In this document: positions 34,540 to 43,766 of the stretch, piece after piece | Position numbering within the stretch: position 1 is the first letter of the stretch | Layout: each line of letters opens with the position of its first letter | Assembly: GCF_000447295.1 (NCBI RefSeq) | Contig: NZ_KE650771.1 | Span: 4,619,283 to 4,683,282 of the forward strand | Direction: 5' to 3' | Length of the DNA: 64,000 nucleotides | Source of the DNA: Fischerella sp. PCC 9431 | Lineage (GTDB): Bacteria; Cyanobacteriota; Cyanobacteriia; Cyanobacteriales; Nostocaceae | Notes under the pieces: model-generated | Seen by the model: the letters and a program-made list of their open reading frames with translations, nothing else | What the model was told of the DNA's origin: nothing | Database searches by the model: none | Program-made: the position numbers and the translations under genes

Positions 34540-36375
34540 TTAGTATTCCATTAACATCAATCGTAATTGATCTAAACGTACATACCACGGCATAGGTCTA
34601 TCTTTGAATGTTGCCCATTTTTCCTTGAAAACTTCTGCTTGCAGATGGTAATCTTGAGAACTACTAGGAGAAGAATGTAACTTCAAAAACAACGTCATCC
34701 GGTGCGGCGTTTCAGTTGCTCTTACTAACCAACATCTGAAAGTATTATTTTGATTAGAGTCATTGGTAAAGGTGATGTGATGGGCGCGAATGCCGACGTG
34801 AGATAATTTATCGGGGATAGTTTCAACCACCTGTAAATTACAATCCCAGTCCATAGCTTTTATTTGCCCAGATTCAACAGCTACAGCAGTAGAGAAATTT
34901 TTACAGCCTGTTAATTGGGCAGCTGTAACTGTAGCAGGTCGCTCAAACACGTCATATTTTGTCCCATGTTGAATGATTTTGCCATCCTCCATCACTAACA
35001 GATTTGGACAAACTCGGTAAGCTTCTTCCATGCTGTGTGTGACAAACAGGGTAATCCCTTGGTAGTCAGCTAGAGTTTCTATCATCTGTTGTTCTAGTTG
35101 ACTACGCAGAAATGTATCAAGCGCAGAAAATGGCTCATCTAATAATAATGCTTCTGGTTGGCTAGACAAAGCCCGGGCGATCGCCACTCGTTGCTGCTGT
35201 CCTCCAGACAGTTGACTTGGATAGCGATCGCCAAAACCCGACAATTGCACATCAAGCAATTTCGATTCTACCTGCTGCTTAGTGGCATTTGCAGACATCT
35301 TCTCAGGTAAACCAAAAGCAATATTTTGTGCCACAGTCATATTAGGGAACAGAGCATAATTCTGAACTACAAAACCAATGCGACGTTCGCGACTAGGAAC
35401 ATTAATACCTCGTTCCGAATCAAATAACACCCTACCATTCAAAATTATCTTGCCTTTAGTAGGCGTCTCAATGCCAGCGATGCAGCGCAAAATCATGCTT
35501 TTACCCGCACCTGAACTTCCCAAAAACCCTAAAGGCTGGTGATCAGCACTGAAGGAAACTTTTAAATAAAAATCAGGAAGGATTTTTTCGATATCTACAA
35601 TCAGTCCACTATTTGAAGATTGTGTAGCTAACCCAGATAATTCACTTCCTTGTCCCCCTTGTCCCCCGTGTCCCCCTTGTCCCCTTTTCCTCTCTCCTCT
35701 TCTATTTTCTTGCCAATAATTGACAGCGATGATTCCAGACAGAGAAATTACCATAATGGCGATCGACCAGAACCAAGCTTCTTCCATCGCCCCAGCTTCC
35801 ACAGCAAAGTAAATCGCCATAGGTATCGTCTGTGTTTGTCCGGGGATGTTACCAGCTAGCATCAAGGTAGCACCGAATTCACCCAAAGCACGGGCAAAAG
35901 CTAGGGTTGTTGCAGCCAAAATACCAGGAAATGCTAAGGGTAAACTGATGCGCCAAAAGATAGTTGATTCGGTTGCACCCAGAGTTCTAGCTACTCGTAA
36001 AAGATTCTGATCAATTTGTTCAAAGGCTCCTAATGCAGTTTTATACATTAGTGGTAGAGAAACTACTGTAGCTGCGATCGCTGCACCATACCAAGTAAAA
36101 ACTATGCTGAAGTCTAATTGCCAACTCTCCATTAATTTTCCCACCGGCCCATTTTTACCAAAAAATACCAGTAGGATGAAACCGACTACTGTCGGGGGTA
36201 AAATCAAGGGTGCAATTAAAATACCTTCAATTAATGATTTACCTTTACCACGATATCCGAGCATCCAGTATGCAGTCGCAATGCCAATAAAAAAGGTGAT
36301 CAAAGTAGCAAGTAAGGATGTTTTCAGCGATATCCAAAGGGGAGATAAATCTTGTGGCATAGTTCTAAAAGGCAT
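34540..36375 (-). CDS. modBC: Molybdate ABC transporter fused permease-ATPase (ModB-ModC)
   Basis: This 611-residue protein joins the ModB permease (residues 1 to about 225, with the EAA-like loop ATESTIFWRISLPLAFPG) and the ModC ATPase (from about 255). The ATPase has Walker A GSSGAGKS, Q-loop VVQNYALFPNM, signature LSGGQQQR, Walker B EALLLDEPFSALD and H-loop FVTHSM, then a C-terminal regulatory/TOBE-like region. Fusion of ModB and ModC is known in cyanobacteria. The linker includes a Gly-Gln-Gly-Gly-His repeat encoded by a 9-bp DNA repeat (35645-35684). It lies 17 bases after modA on the same strand. Confidence 0.92.
   Translation of the reverse strand: MPFRTMPQDLSPLWISLKTSLLATLITFFIGIATAYWMLGYRGKGKSLIEGILIAPLILPPTVVGFILLVFFGKNGPVGKLMESWQLDFSIVFTWYGAAIAATVVSLPLMYKTALGAFEQIDQNLLRVARTLGATESTIFWRISLPLAFPGILAATTLAFARALGEFGATLMLAGNIPGQTQTIPMAIYFAVEAGAMEEAWFWSIAIMVISLSGIIAVNYWQENRRGERKRGQGGHGGQGGQGSELSGLATQSSNSGLIVDIEKILPDFYLKVSFSADHQPLGFLGSSGAGKSMILRCIAGIETPTKGKIILNGRVLFDSERGINVPSRERRIGFVVQNYALFPNMTVAQNIAFGLPEKMSANATKQQVESKLLDVQLSGFGDRYPSQLSGGQQQRVAIARALSSQPEALLLDEPFSALDTFLRSQLEQQMIETLADYQGITLFVTHSMEEAYRVCPNLLVMEDGKIIQHGTKYDVFERPATVTAAQLTGCKNFSTAVAVESGQIKAMDWDCNLQVVETIPDKLSHVGIRAHHITFTNDSNQNNTFRCWLVRATETPHRMTLFLKLHSSPSSSQDYHLQAEVFKEKWATFKDRPMPWYVRLDQLRLMLMEY
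35645..35684 (-). repeat. In-frame 9-bp repeat in the ModB-ModC linker
   Basis: About four units of GTCCCCCTT/GTCCCCCGT (plus strand) encode GQGGHGGQGGQG on the minus strand. The unit is the same size and nearly the same sequence as the array at 761-949, but read in the opposite direction and so encoding different residues. Confidence 0.85.
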
Positions 36376-36392
36376 AGTGCAAAAACAAACAA

Positions 36393-37190
36393 TTAAGGCA
36401 AGATAAAACCGTATTTTTGTAGCACAGTTTTAGCTTGCTCACTCGATAGAAATTGGAGAAAATCTTTTGCTGCTTGCATATTTTTAGTTCTTTTTAAAAC
36501 TGCTAATGGATAGACAATCGGAGAGTGATATTTCTCATCAGCAGCCACCACAACCTTGACTTTATTGGAGATTTTGGCATCAGTCTGGTATACCAAGCCC
36601 GCGTCAGCATTACCACTTTCCACTGCTGCTAAAACTTGGCGTACATTGTTAGCATAAACAAATTTGGGTTTGATTGATTCGTAAATACCTAATTTTTTTA
36701 GGGCTTCTTCTGCATATTGTCCAGCAGGAACACTTCTTGGTTCGCCAATAGCAATTTTCTTGATCTTGGCATCTTTGAGGTTGTTAAAGCTGCTAACACC
36801 TGTGGCATTCTTTGGCACAATCAAAACCAAACGGTTTTTTGCTAGAATTCCACGGGTTCCTGTAACTAGTTGTCCCGATTGTTCTAAGGTGTCTACCTGC
36901 TTCTTGCCAGCAGAAATAAAAACATCTACAGGTGCGCCTTGCTGAATCTGTTGCAGCAAAGCACCAGAAGCACCAAAGTTATATTTAATGTTGACATTCG
37001 GTTTGGTTTTTTGGTAGTCAGTCTTAATTTCTTCCATCACATCTTTCATACTGGCAGCAGCAGACACAAGTAACTCAGTGTTTGACTGTGCTACTACAGA
37101 AGAAGAAGAAGAAATAAACGCTAAACCAACTGCTAAAATCAAGCTAGTTAGTGCGATACCGATAAATGTGAAAAATTGTTTTCTTTTCAT
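36393..37190 (-). CDS. modA: Molybdate-binding protein ModA
   Basis: This 265-residue periplasmic binding protein starts MKRKQFFTFIG with a signal peptide cut near SSVVAQS. It has the ModA pattern: LLVSAAASMKDVMEEI (oxyanion-binding Ser/Ala), NFGASGALLQQIQQGAPVDVFISAG, RLVLIVPKN, IAIGEPRSVPAGQYAEEALKKLGI and GLVYQTDA. It captures molybdate or tungstate for the ModBC protein 17 bases downstream. Two palindromes upstream of its start could be a regulatory site. Confidence 0.93.
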   Translation of the reverse strand: MKRKQFFTFIGIALTSLILAVGLAFISSSSSVVAQSNTELLVSAAASMKDVMEEIKTDYQKTKPNVNIKYNFGASGALLQQIQQGAPVDVFISAGKKQVDTLEQSGQLVTGTRGILAKNRLVLIVPKNATGVSSFNNLKDAKIKKIAIGEPRSVPAGQYAEEALKKLGIYESIKPKFVYANNVRQVLAAVESGNADAGLVYQTDAKISNKVKVVVAADEKYHSPIVYPLAVLKRTKNMQAAKDFLQFLSSEQAKTVLQKYGFILP

Positions 37191-37236
37191 TTACAAATCA
37201 CGCTCTTAGTGCAAATTTTGTTGATTAGAATTAACA

Positions 37237-37295
37237 GTTGGTATAATACTACCAACATTATCAAGCATTACCAATTGTGTTGGTAATGCTTGATA
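37237..37295. promoter_or_regulatory. Two palindromes upstream of modA (candidate operator)
   Basis: GTTGGTA-TAATAC-TACCAAC (37237-37256) and the perfect 16-bp pair TATCAAGCATTACCAA/TTGGTAATGCTTGATA (37259-37274 and 37280-37295) lie 47-105 bases upstream of the modA start, in the expected promoter region of the minus-strand gene. Both share a TTGGTA/TACCAA word. They could bind a regulator, terminate the upstream gene, or be a mobile palindrome. Confidence 0.45.
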
Positions 37296-37374
37296 CCAAT
37301 TGAATATCATAGGTTTGTAGCCATCATTAATTGATTCAGTATTCTTAGATGCACTTAAACTAAATCAAGTCGAA

Positions 37375-38064
37375 TCAAGGTTGCCAAAAATCTCTGAGTT
37401 TTAAAGGAGACACTGGAGCCGACAAAACGACGATGTTCCTAACGTTGCTAACGTAACGTCCTCCGGCTTTATCACCTGGTACTACTAGACGAGCAAATCC
37501 TTCATCCGTATCTGTCAAATACTGGATGCCACCATCGCTGGCTTTTTTTGCATATGCAACTAACACCTGTTTAGCTTCAAAGTTGGGGTGAATTTCGCCA
37601 ACAGCTACGATTGCACCGTAGCAGTCAGTGGCTTCCACAAGCACATACTGGCGCAGAAAAGCATTTTTCGTATTTTGACCAGAATTACCAGGTTGGAGTC
37701 CTCCTGAAGATATCTCGTTATTAATCAATTGCCACAAAGGTATTCCGTAGTAAGTTTCTGTTCTTGGCCCTGATCCTGTTTGAAAGGTGACACTAACCTC
37801 GGTAACTACTGCCGGGTTTTGGTTTTTTAAATCCTCTTGCAAATTTATGAGTTTTTGCAAGTTAAAGATTGTCGGATTGTTGACTTCACCACCTAAGCGA
37901 AATATCTGCGATGAACCACCGGGACATGAATTTTTTTCCCAAGGAGCTGGTTGTTGTTGCTGTTCCCAAGGATTAGGCTTACCAGGATCGGCTAAAGTAG
38001 GTTGCCATAATCCCAACATTGACAGCGTTAAGGACATAATTGCAATACGACAAGAAAAATGCAT
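37375..38064 (-). CDS. Exported molybdopterin-binding-domain protein
   Basis: This 229-residue protein has a signal peptide (MHFSCRIAIMSLTLSMLG..TLADP) and then a domain resembling the oxidoreductase molybdopterin-binding (sulfite-oxidase-type) fold: RLGGEVNNPTIFNLQKL, VTFQTGSGPRTETYYGIPLWQLIN, VLVEATDCYGAIVAVGEIHP and GFARLVVPGDKAGGRYVSNVRNIVV. The Cys in ATDCYG could be a cofactor ligand, but this small form may not bind cofactor at all. The ATG at 38064 is preferred because of an upstream GAGG. It lies 184 bases ahead of modA on the same strand, tying it to molybdenum. Confidence 0.75.
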   Translation of the reverse strand: MHFSCRIAIMSLTLSMLGLWQPTLADPGKPNPWEQQQQPAPWEKNSCPGGSSQIFRLGGEVNNPTIFNLQKLINLQEDLKNQNPAVVTEVSVTFQTGSGPRTETYYGIPLWQLINNEISSGGLQPGNSGQNTKNAFLRQYVLVEATDCYGAIVAVGEIHPNFEAKQVLVAYAKKASDGGIQYLTDTDEGFARLVVPGDKAGGRYVSNVRNIVVLSAPVSPLKLRDFWQP

Positions 38065-38359
38065 AAAACATGCCTCAGTGTAACTACTCAAAAATTAGGC
38101 AGGTTTCGTTAAGGATATTGCCGTTAACCTCTAGAAACAGGCACAAAAGAAAGACATATTCAGAGTATTTACCAACTTTACTGGCTAATACCAACTTTGT
38201 TTATATCATAATTGAGTTCAATTAAATCTAGTCATCTTGATAAAAATACGGAAAGTAGGAGATTCAATGTTTCTGCTTGTAGATGGAAGAATTAAGATTC
38301 TGCAACTAATACCTTATTGGTATAGGTAAATTCAACAAGTGGGTCTTGAAAAAATTGTT

Positions 38360-39634
38360 ATGAACTCAACATCTAACTTTCATTACTTTCAAGGGAGTTA
38401 TTTTTGTGATCTTTTTGCTCAAGACACCACAGACGCAAGTTATGCATTTATTCTAAATTATCCTGCAACCGCAAGTTGGGCAGCTTACCCCAATACGAAA
38501 AAATACTTTATTCAAGATGGTAGTAGTGAAGCCAGCAAAACCTCCTTTGACAAGATTTGCCAAAAGGAACCTTGGAAAAATCTGGCTGTGTTAGGTGATA
38601 CCCTTCCAGGAATTATTATTATTGCGCCCCAGAAATTGCTGATTGACTACTGGCGGGAGCATTTTAATTTCAGCAACACCAATAAAGAGATGGTCAACTG
38701 CTCGGTTTATTTGCATGAACTTAGCCACAGTTCACGGTTTGATCATCTGATTACTCTATTTCCTTTTGATCATCTTGTACCTGAAAAACACGCGATCGAG
38801 CCAGATACTCACTACCGTCTACTCAGTAAAGTTACTCTAGCCGAACTAGGGGTGCAGTGTCCGAAATACTCAAGTTACAATTTGGATCAAGTTCGTCTCC
38901 AAGACATTCAGCTACCAGAAACATTCCCCTACTTAATCAAAACATCGCATGGACTCTCAGGTGAAGGCACTTATATTATCAAAAGTACTAGCGATTTGAA
39001 CTACTGCTTTGAAGAACTAAGGAAATATCTCGATATTAAGCTGTTGGATACAATCATCGTCTCGGAATTCGTCAAAAATACTGTGCAGAATTATTGCGTG
39101 CAGTTTTATGTTAGCAAGACGGGAGAAATTACACTCATCGGTACTACAAGCCAACTAGTGACTCCAAATGGCGATTATTTAGGAGGATTGATTCACTACC
39201 GCGAAACCGATATGAGCAAATTCTTTGAGATGATTGCAACTATCGGTCAGTATGCTCACCAACAAGGATATTTCGGCGTGATCGGCTTCGATGTGTTAGA
39301 AAACCGAGATGGACAGCTTTATGCGATCGATGCTAACTTCCGAGTCAATGGCTCGACTCCACTGTGTTTGCAGCGCCATACCCTATTGGGACAGGGAAAA
39401 GAAGTGGCTAAATATTCCAGTGAGTATCGTATGGATGGAACCTTGGACTCAATTCTCCTGACTTTAAAACCAGAACTGGAACGCAAGGATTTTATGATCC
39501 TGTCGGCTTTGGAGAAGGTTAAATACGGAAAAATTTACACCGAAATTTATGGAATTGTGGCTGGAGAGACAATCGAGGAAATGCAGGACATCGAACAGAA
39601 ATTGAAGAGTAAGGGATTACAATTGTTTGGGTGA
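38360..39634 (+). CDS. ATP-grasp ligase-like protein, substrate unknown
   Basis: This 424-residue protein has an ATP-grasp layout: LPETFPYLIKTSHGLSGEGT (Lys and glycine-rich loop for ATP), TIIVSEFVKN (adenine-region Glu), and FGVIGFDVLENRDGQLYAIDANFRVNGST, in which D-x-N-x-R supplies metal and phosphate ligands. ATP-grasp enzymes join a carboxylate to an amine, thiol or similar through an acyl-phosphate. The first 150 residues are unlike the common ligases, so the substrate is unclear. No biosynthetic partners lie beside it. ATG 38360 is preferred to GTG 38339. It could make a dipeptide or modify a peptide. Confidence 0.75.
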   Translation: MNSTSNFHYFQGSYFCDLFAQDTTDASYAFILNYPATASWAAYPNTKKYFIQDGSSEASKTSFDKICQKEPWKNLAVLGDTLPGIIIIAPQKLLIDYWREHFNFSNTNKEMVNCSVYLHELSHSSRFDHLITLFPFDHLVPEKHAIEPDTHYRLLSKVTLAELGVQCPKYSSYNLDQVRLQDIQLPETFPYLIKTSHGLSGEGTYIIKSTSDLNYCFEELRKYLDIKLLDTIIVSEFVKNTVQNYCVQFYVSKTGEITLIGTTSQLVTPNGDYLGGLIHYRETDMSKFFEMIATIGQYAHQQGYFGVIGFDVLENRDGQLYAIDANFRVNGSTPLCLQRHTLLGQGKEVAKYSSEYRMDGTLDSILLTLKPELERKDFMILSALEKVKYGKIYTEIYGIVAGETIEEMQDIEQKLKSKGLQLFG

Positions 39635-39946
39635 ACAGCAAAGTCAAAACTGTCCGAAAAGTTTTTAGCGATCGCTAAAATTACGCTCCCGAAAATAAAG
39701 ATTTTAGAGTATTTCCAGCATCGGCTAAAGTCTCAGCAATCCGGTGCTGTTTTTGCAAGAAAACGCGCGCACAATTACGCCCCGATAGATTATTAAATAA
39801 AAATCTTTAGATAAAAACATTGTGTTATCAATCACAATCTAAATTTACTTTATCTAGTTCTCAAGAAAGATGTAGTAATTTATAAATATTTAAAAATATG
39901 ACAAAGAGAGTTATCAAACTTGTTCATTTTTTCTGGAATAACTATT
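39635..39946. other. Gene-free spacer with HIP1-centred palindrome
   Basis: In this 312-base spacer the only notable site is TTTTAGCGATCGCTAAAA (about 39665-39682), an 18-base palindrome centred on GCGATCGC. The rest is AT-rich, with the promoter of the small membrane protein presumably near its end. Confidence 0.4.
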
Positions 39947-40186
39947 ATGAAATTACAAGAAATGCAAAAACAAAAGGCACAGAAGAGTATTTATTTGCAT
40001 AATAAAAAAACTAATAGCAGGAATATTGAACAGGCAAACAAATCTGAGTCTATCACTCAGGCACAAACAGAAAATTTAATTAATCATAAAAGCTTACCTG
40101 ACCCTCGATTAATCATTGTCTCTACCCTAATGTTGGCAAGTTTATTGTTTGTTGCCGCTATTTACTACGGAATCATCAACCCATAG
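39947..40186 (+). CDS. Small membrane protein with C-terminal helix
   Basis: This 79-residue protein has a polar, Lys/Gln/Asn-rich N-terminal half and one C-terminal transmembrane helix (LIIVSTLMLASLLFVAAIYYG). A tail-anchored layout like this is often seen in small regulators or complex subunits. I recognise no family. ATG 39947 is chosen as the first plausible start; the frame extends to 39920. Confidence 0.5.
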   Translation: MKLQEMQKQKAQKSIYLHNKKTNSRNIEQANKSESITQAQTENLINHKSLPDPRLIIVSTLMLASLLFVAAIYYGIINP

Positions 40187-40291
40187 CTAGTAATTATCAG
40201 GTAAAAAATTGCCTCTAGAGCGCGATGATTTAAGCTGGCTGCAACAGCATAATTAACTAATTTCAATTTATATCAATCAGGAAATTAGTTA

Positions 40292-40960
40292 ATGGCATTG
40301 CAAGCAGTACTTTTAGATATTGATGGAACACTTGTTTTGAGCAATGATGCTCACGCTCAAACTTGGGTTGATGCATTTAAAGAATTTGGTTATGATGTGC
40401 CTTTTGAGAAAGTGCGATCGCTCATTGGTATGGGTGGCGATCAACTCATACCAAAAGTAGTACCAGGACTTACGGATCAAGAAGGTGATGGCAAGGCGAT
40501 CGCTCAACGACGTAGAGAAATGTTTTTAAATCAATATGCGCCCAAACTCTCACCAGCTAATGGTTCAAGACAATTAGTGCAGCACATGCAGCAAAATGGA
40601 TTACGACTCATTGTGGCTAGTTCCGCTACAAATCAAGAAATGGAGGTTTTACTCAAAGCTGCTGAGGTTGATGATTTACTTACAGAAACGACGACATCAA
40701 GCGATGCAGAAGTGTCTAAACCATCTCCAGATATTGTAGAAGCAGCACTTAGCAAGCTGAATATAGAACCTAACCAAGTTTTGATGCTTGGTGATACACC
40801 TTACGATATCAAATCTGCAAATACGGCTGGAGTCGGCGTGATTGCTTTGCGCTGTGGCGGCTTTGACGATGCTGCTCTAGAAGGAGCTAAAGCAATCTAC
40901 AATGATCCTGCTGATTTATTGGCTCATTACGCCAATTCACCCTTGGGAAAAAGGGTGTAA
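40292..40960 (+). CDS. HAD-superfamily hydrolase (phosphoglycolate-phosphatase-like)
   Basis: This 222-residue haloacid dehalogenase-type phosphatase has motif I LLDIDGTLV (nucleophile Asp), motif II LIVASSAT, motif III Lys in EVSKPSPDI and motif IV LGDTPYDIKSAN. The cap domain between motifs I and II is helical (subclass IA), as in phosphoglycolate phosphatase and beta-phosphoglucomutase. Exact substrate not determinable. It reads convergently toward ndhI, with 87 bases between. Confidence 0.88.
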   Translation: MALQAVLLDIDGTLVLSNDAHAQTWVDAFKEFGYDVPFEKVRSLIGMGGDQLIPKVVPGLTDQEGDGKAIAQRRREMFLNQYAPKLSPANGSRQLVQHMQQNGLRLIVASSATNQEMEVLLKAAEVDDLLTETTTSSDAEVSKPSPDIVEAALSKLNIEPNQVLMLGDTPYDIKSANTAGVGVIALRCGGFDDAALEGAKAIYNDPADLLAHYANSPLGKRV

Positions 40961-41047
40961 ACGCTTCGCTCAATTAAAAATGAAAAATGTAAAAAAGCAG
41001 GCTTATTTCAAACTTGAGCCTGCTAAAGAAGAAGGAAATAAAGGTTT

Positions 41048-41659
41048 TTAAATGTCGTTGTCCTTATTTTCCTCATTTTCTACAGATTGCTTTAAAATTT
41101 CAGATGGAAATAGTCCTGGGCGATGAGCATCAGGCGGTAATCCATGAGGGTTCATTACACCTTTGGGTAAGTAAACTAATTCTCGCAAGGGAGTCACCAT
41201 TGGGTCATGATTCACGTTGTAAGGAAGCCTTCCCATCGCGACATTATCATAATTCAATTCATGGCGATCGTAAGTGCAAAGTTCATATTCTTCAGTAAAT
41301 GATAGACAGTTTGTCGGGCAAAATTCGACGCAGTTACCGCAAAATATGCAAACACCAAAATCAATACTGTAATGCTTGAGTTTTTTCTTTTTGACTTGTT
41401 TATCAAATTCCCAATCTACTACTGGAAGGTTAATAGGACATACACGAACACAAACTTCACAAGAGATACACTTATCAAACTCAAAGTGAATCCGACCCCG
41501 GAAACGTTCAGAAGGAATGAGTTTTTCATAAGGATACTGTACAGTGATTGGACGACGATGCATATGGTCGAAAGTAACTGATAATCCTTGTCCAATGTAT
41601 TTAGCTGCTTGAAAAGTTTCTTTAGTATAGTCGCCAACTTGTTTGAGAAAGTTAAACAT
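41048..41659 (-). CDS. ndhI: NDH-1 complex subunit I, 2x[4Fe-4S] protein
   Basis: This 203-residue protein is the iron-sulfur subunit of the photosynthetic NDH-1 complex and carries electrons in its hydrophilic arm. Both clusters' motifs are complete: [16 protein letters not shown] and [15 protein letters not shown]. The FKP-like [23 protein letters not shown] and [16 protein letters not shown] stretches are typical of cyanobacterial/plastid NdhI. Cyanobacterial ndhI normally sits with ndhA, ndhG and ndhE; here it is alone between a HAD gene and a sensor kinase, so it may be a second, specialised copy. Confidence 0.93.
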   Translation of the reverse strand: MFNFLKQVGDYTKETFQAAKYIGQGLSVTFDHMHRRPITVQYPYEKLIPSERFRGRIHFEFDKCISCEVCVRVCPINLPVVDWEFDKQVKKKKLKHYSIDFGVCIFCGNCVEFCPTNCLSFTEEYELCTYDRHELNYDNVAMGRLPYNVNHDPMVTPLRELVYLPKGVMNPHGLPPDAHRPGLFPSEILKQSVENEENKDNDI

Positions 41660-41827
41660 GAATACAATCCTATTACTTTGAAAAGCATTAATAAGCCAAA
41701 GTAATAGTTGTGATCACCAGAAACCTCTGTCGAATGAAAGACTATAAAGTTAAGTATCTTTGTAAGTAGAATGACAAAAAATTAATCAATATAAGCGATC
41801 GCCAACATCTACAAAATTCCAGCATCC

Positions 41828-43321
41828 TCAAACTTTTGAACGTTGAATTTTGAATTTTGAATGCTCTTGGTTTTCTGCTCCTTCTAAAGGTAAGAAAACT
41901 GTTAAAATCTCTCCATAACGGGGACGTTCACGCACAATCAGTTTTCCACCAATCGCTTGAAACAAATGCTTGGTTGCATTCAGGTTCAAGCTGATTGTAC
42001 CTGTTTCTGGTTGGAACATCAGTAATTGACCAAGAGCTTTGCGAATGGGTGGTGTACAAGTTGATACAGTTGATGCATCGTTGTCTTCTACTTGAGGCAG
42101 AGGTAATAATTGCAACTTTAGTTGATCGCCAGCAGGAATAACTTGTACTTGAATATGGCTACCAGCAGGTAAGTTGCGGGTAAAATTTTCCATTAAACCT
42201 GTGAGAACTCGGTCAAGCATGGTAGGATTACTGACAACAGTCGGCAAATGCTGGGGTAATACTACATCTAGCTTTAAGTTACGCCGAGTTGCTGCTTCTT
42301 GCCAACGGGGAATACTCGTCTGCAATACCTGCTCCAAACTCATTGCAGTCAATTGCGTACTTGTAGCTTTATCTGTCGCAGATGTTTCTAGTTCTGCTGC
42401 TCTAAATAGCAATTCCATCCTGTCAATTTGCTCAGTACATTCGCGATCAATAATTTTCAATCGCTTAATAACGTTAGCAGGTAAATCCTGCTGTTTGAGC
42501 AATAGTCTAGTAATAGTGCGAATTGTTGTCAAAGGAGTACGCACCTCATGAGCAAAAGCTTGCAGCATTTCCACATCAGGTTTTGTTGATGAGGGGTGAT
42601 GAGAATTAACCTCAGTCTTTTGACTTCGTTCACCATTTTCTTCTAGTGCTTCTTTGGTTGCGGTTTCCCAGCCTTTATTTTCTTGTTGTGGTAATTCTGT
42701 AAGCAGCAATTGGCTAAACTGCATAACTATGCGATAGTCTGGGGCAGTAGGGTAGTAGTTTTGTACCGTCTCTTCTAGTTCAGCAAACAAATCAGGATTG
42801 CTCAACATTACCCTAGCGCTCAACGCCCGCCACGCCTGCTGCACAACCTCGGAATCAAAAGAAAATGAAAATGCTTTTTGACCGTTTTCTTCTGTTAATA
42901 CTAAGATTAATCTAAATTTTTTTGTAAAAATTAGACAAAACTGTTCATTTGCCAGTGGATCAGTTTTTAGCAAAGGTAAAATTGACTCATTGCAAATAGT
43001 TGCATTTGCTGCGATCGCAACTTCTTGCTCAGACATCTGAAATGGCATTAGTGCCAAAGGATTAAACGGTTCTGCTGTAAAAGTGATTGACTGAAAACTT
43101 GCAGTCAACTTAGGATGATCAAACAAAGGTGCTGGTGCAGCTAAAATCAATCCTTGTGTGACATCCGTATCAATCGTTTCTAAGGCATTTAACAGCAACT
43201 GTTGTGTAGCCGCCACGCAAAAGCGCCACTGTTGTTGAGCCTTAGCAGATGAACAAAAACCCATAGTTGATTGACTATTGGCTAATACTTCGCTCAGACT
43301 AGGCAAAATCCATTTGTACAC
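41828..43321 (-). CDS. Sensor kinase with degenerate ATPase domain
   Basis: This 497-residue protein has an N-terminal sensory region (about residues 1-215, possibly DICT-type), then a HisKA with H-box FAHEVRTPLTTIRTITRLL, and an ATPase-like domain. The latter is incomplete: the N-box reads VLTGLMENFTRN and the G1 motif DxGxG is absent; only a G2-like NLNATKHLFQAIGG and VRERPRYGEILTVFLPL remain. It may be a poor kinase, or signal through a partner. The last 12 residues (SKFKIQRSKV tail) are encoded by repeat-like ATTCAAAATTCAAC sequence, so the natural C-terminus probably ended near LPLEGAE. Confidence 0.78.
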   Translation of the reverse strand: MYKWILPSLSEVLANSQSTMGFCSSAKAQQQWRFCVAATQQLLLNALETIDTDVTQGLILAAPAPLFDHPKLTASFQSITFTAEPFNPLALMPFQMSEQEVAIAANATICNESILPLLKTDPLANEQFCLIFTKKFRLILVLTEENGQKAFSFSFDSEVVQQAWRALSARVMLSNPDLFAELEETVQNYYPTAPDYRIVMQFSQLLLTELPQQENKGWETATKEALEENGERSQKTEVNSHHPSSTKPDVEMLQAFAHEVRTPLTTIRTITRLLLKQQDLPANVIKRLKIIDRECTEQIDRMELLFRAAELETSATDKATSTQLTAMSLEQVLQTSIPRWQEAATRRNLKLDVVLPQHLPTVVSNPTMLDRVLTGLMENFTRNLPAGSHIQVQVIPAGDQLKLQLLPLPQVEDNDASTVSTCTPPIRKALGQLLMFQPETGTISLNLNATKHLFQAIGGKLIVRERPRYGEILTVFLPLEGAENQEHSKFKIQRSKV

Positions 43322-43766
43322 AAGTATTCACCCCTTAGTTCAACAGCGACATCCAGCGTTTAAGGCAGAGTTTTGACTTTCACTACTTTTTCACTGTTAC
43401 TTACGAGGTTATCGATATTTGCGCCATAACGAAAGTCGTATAACCGAACAACACAGGTGCAATTTCCGTGGTCACTCGTTATTTGTCATTAGACGAATCC
43501 GATCTTCAACGCTAAGGGCTGTAATCTCGTTTAAAGCAGCTGTGATGTCCACAATTACTTTCCTAAGTTAATTAATAGGCAAATGGTACATATTAAATAT
43601 AGCGGACAGGATTTTACCCATCAAATTTAACACTCCCCAAAACAACCTCTCTATTGATAGATCAACAGCTTACACCTGAGAACGATGGAAATCTTCTCAA
43701 AACAAGAGAAAACATTATGTATTAAGCACAAACAAGCTTATTACTTAATTTTTGGAGGAGTAGAAA
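43322..43766. other. Gene-free divergent spacer
   Basis: These 445 bases lie between the divergent sensor kinase and stress-protein genes and must include both promoters. I see no palindrome or repeat of note. A good ribosome-binding site (GGAGGAG) closes it at 43754-43760. Confidence 0.4.
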
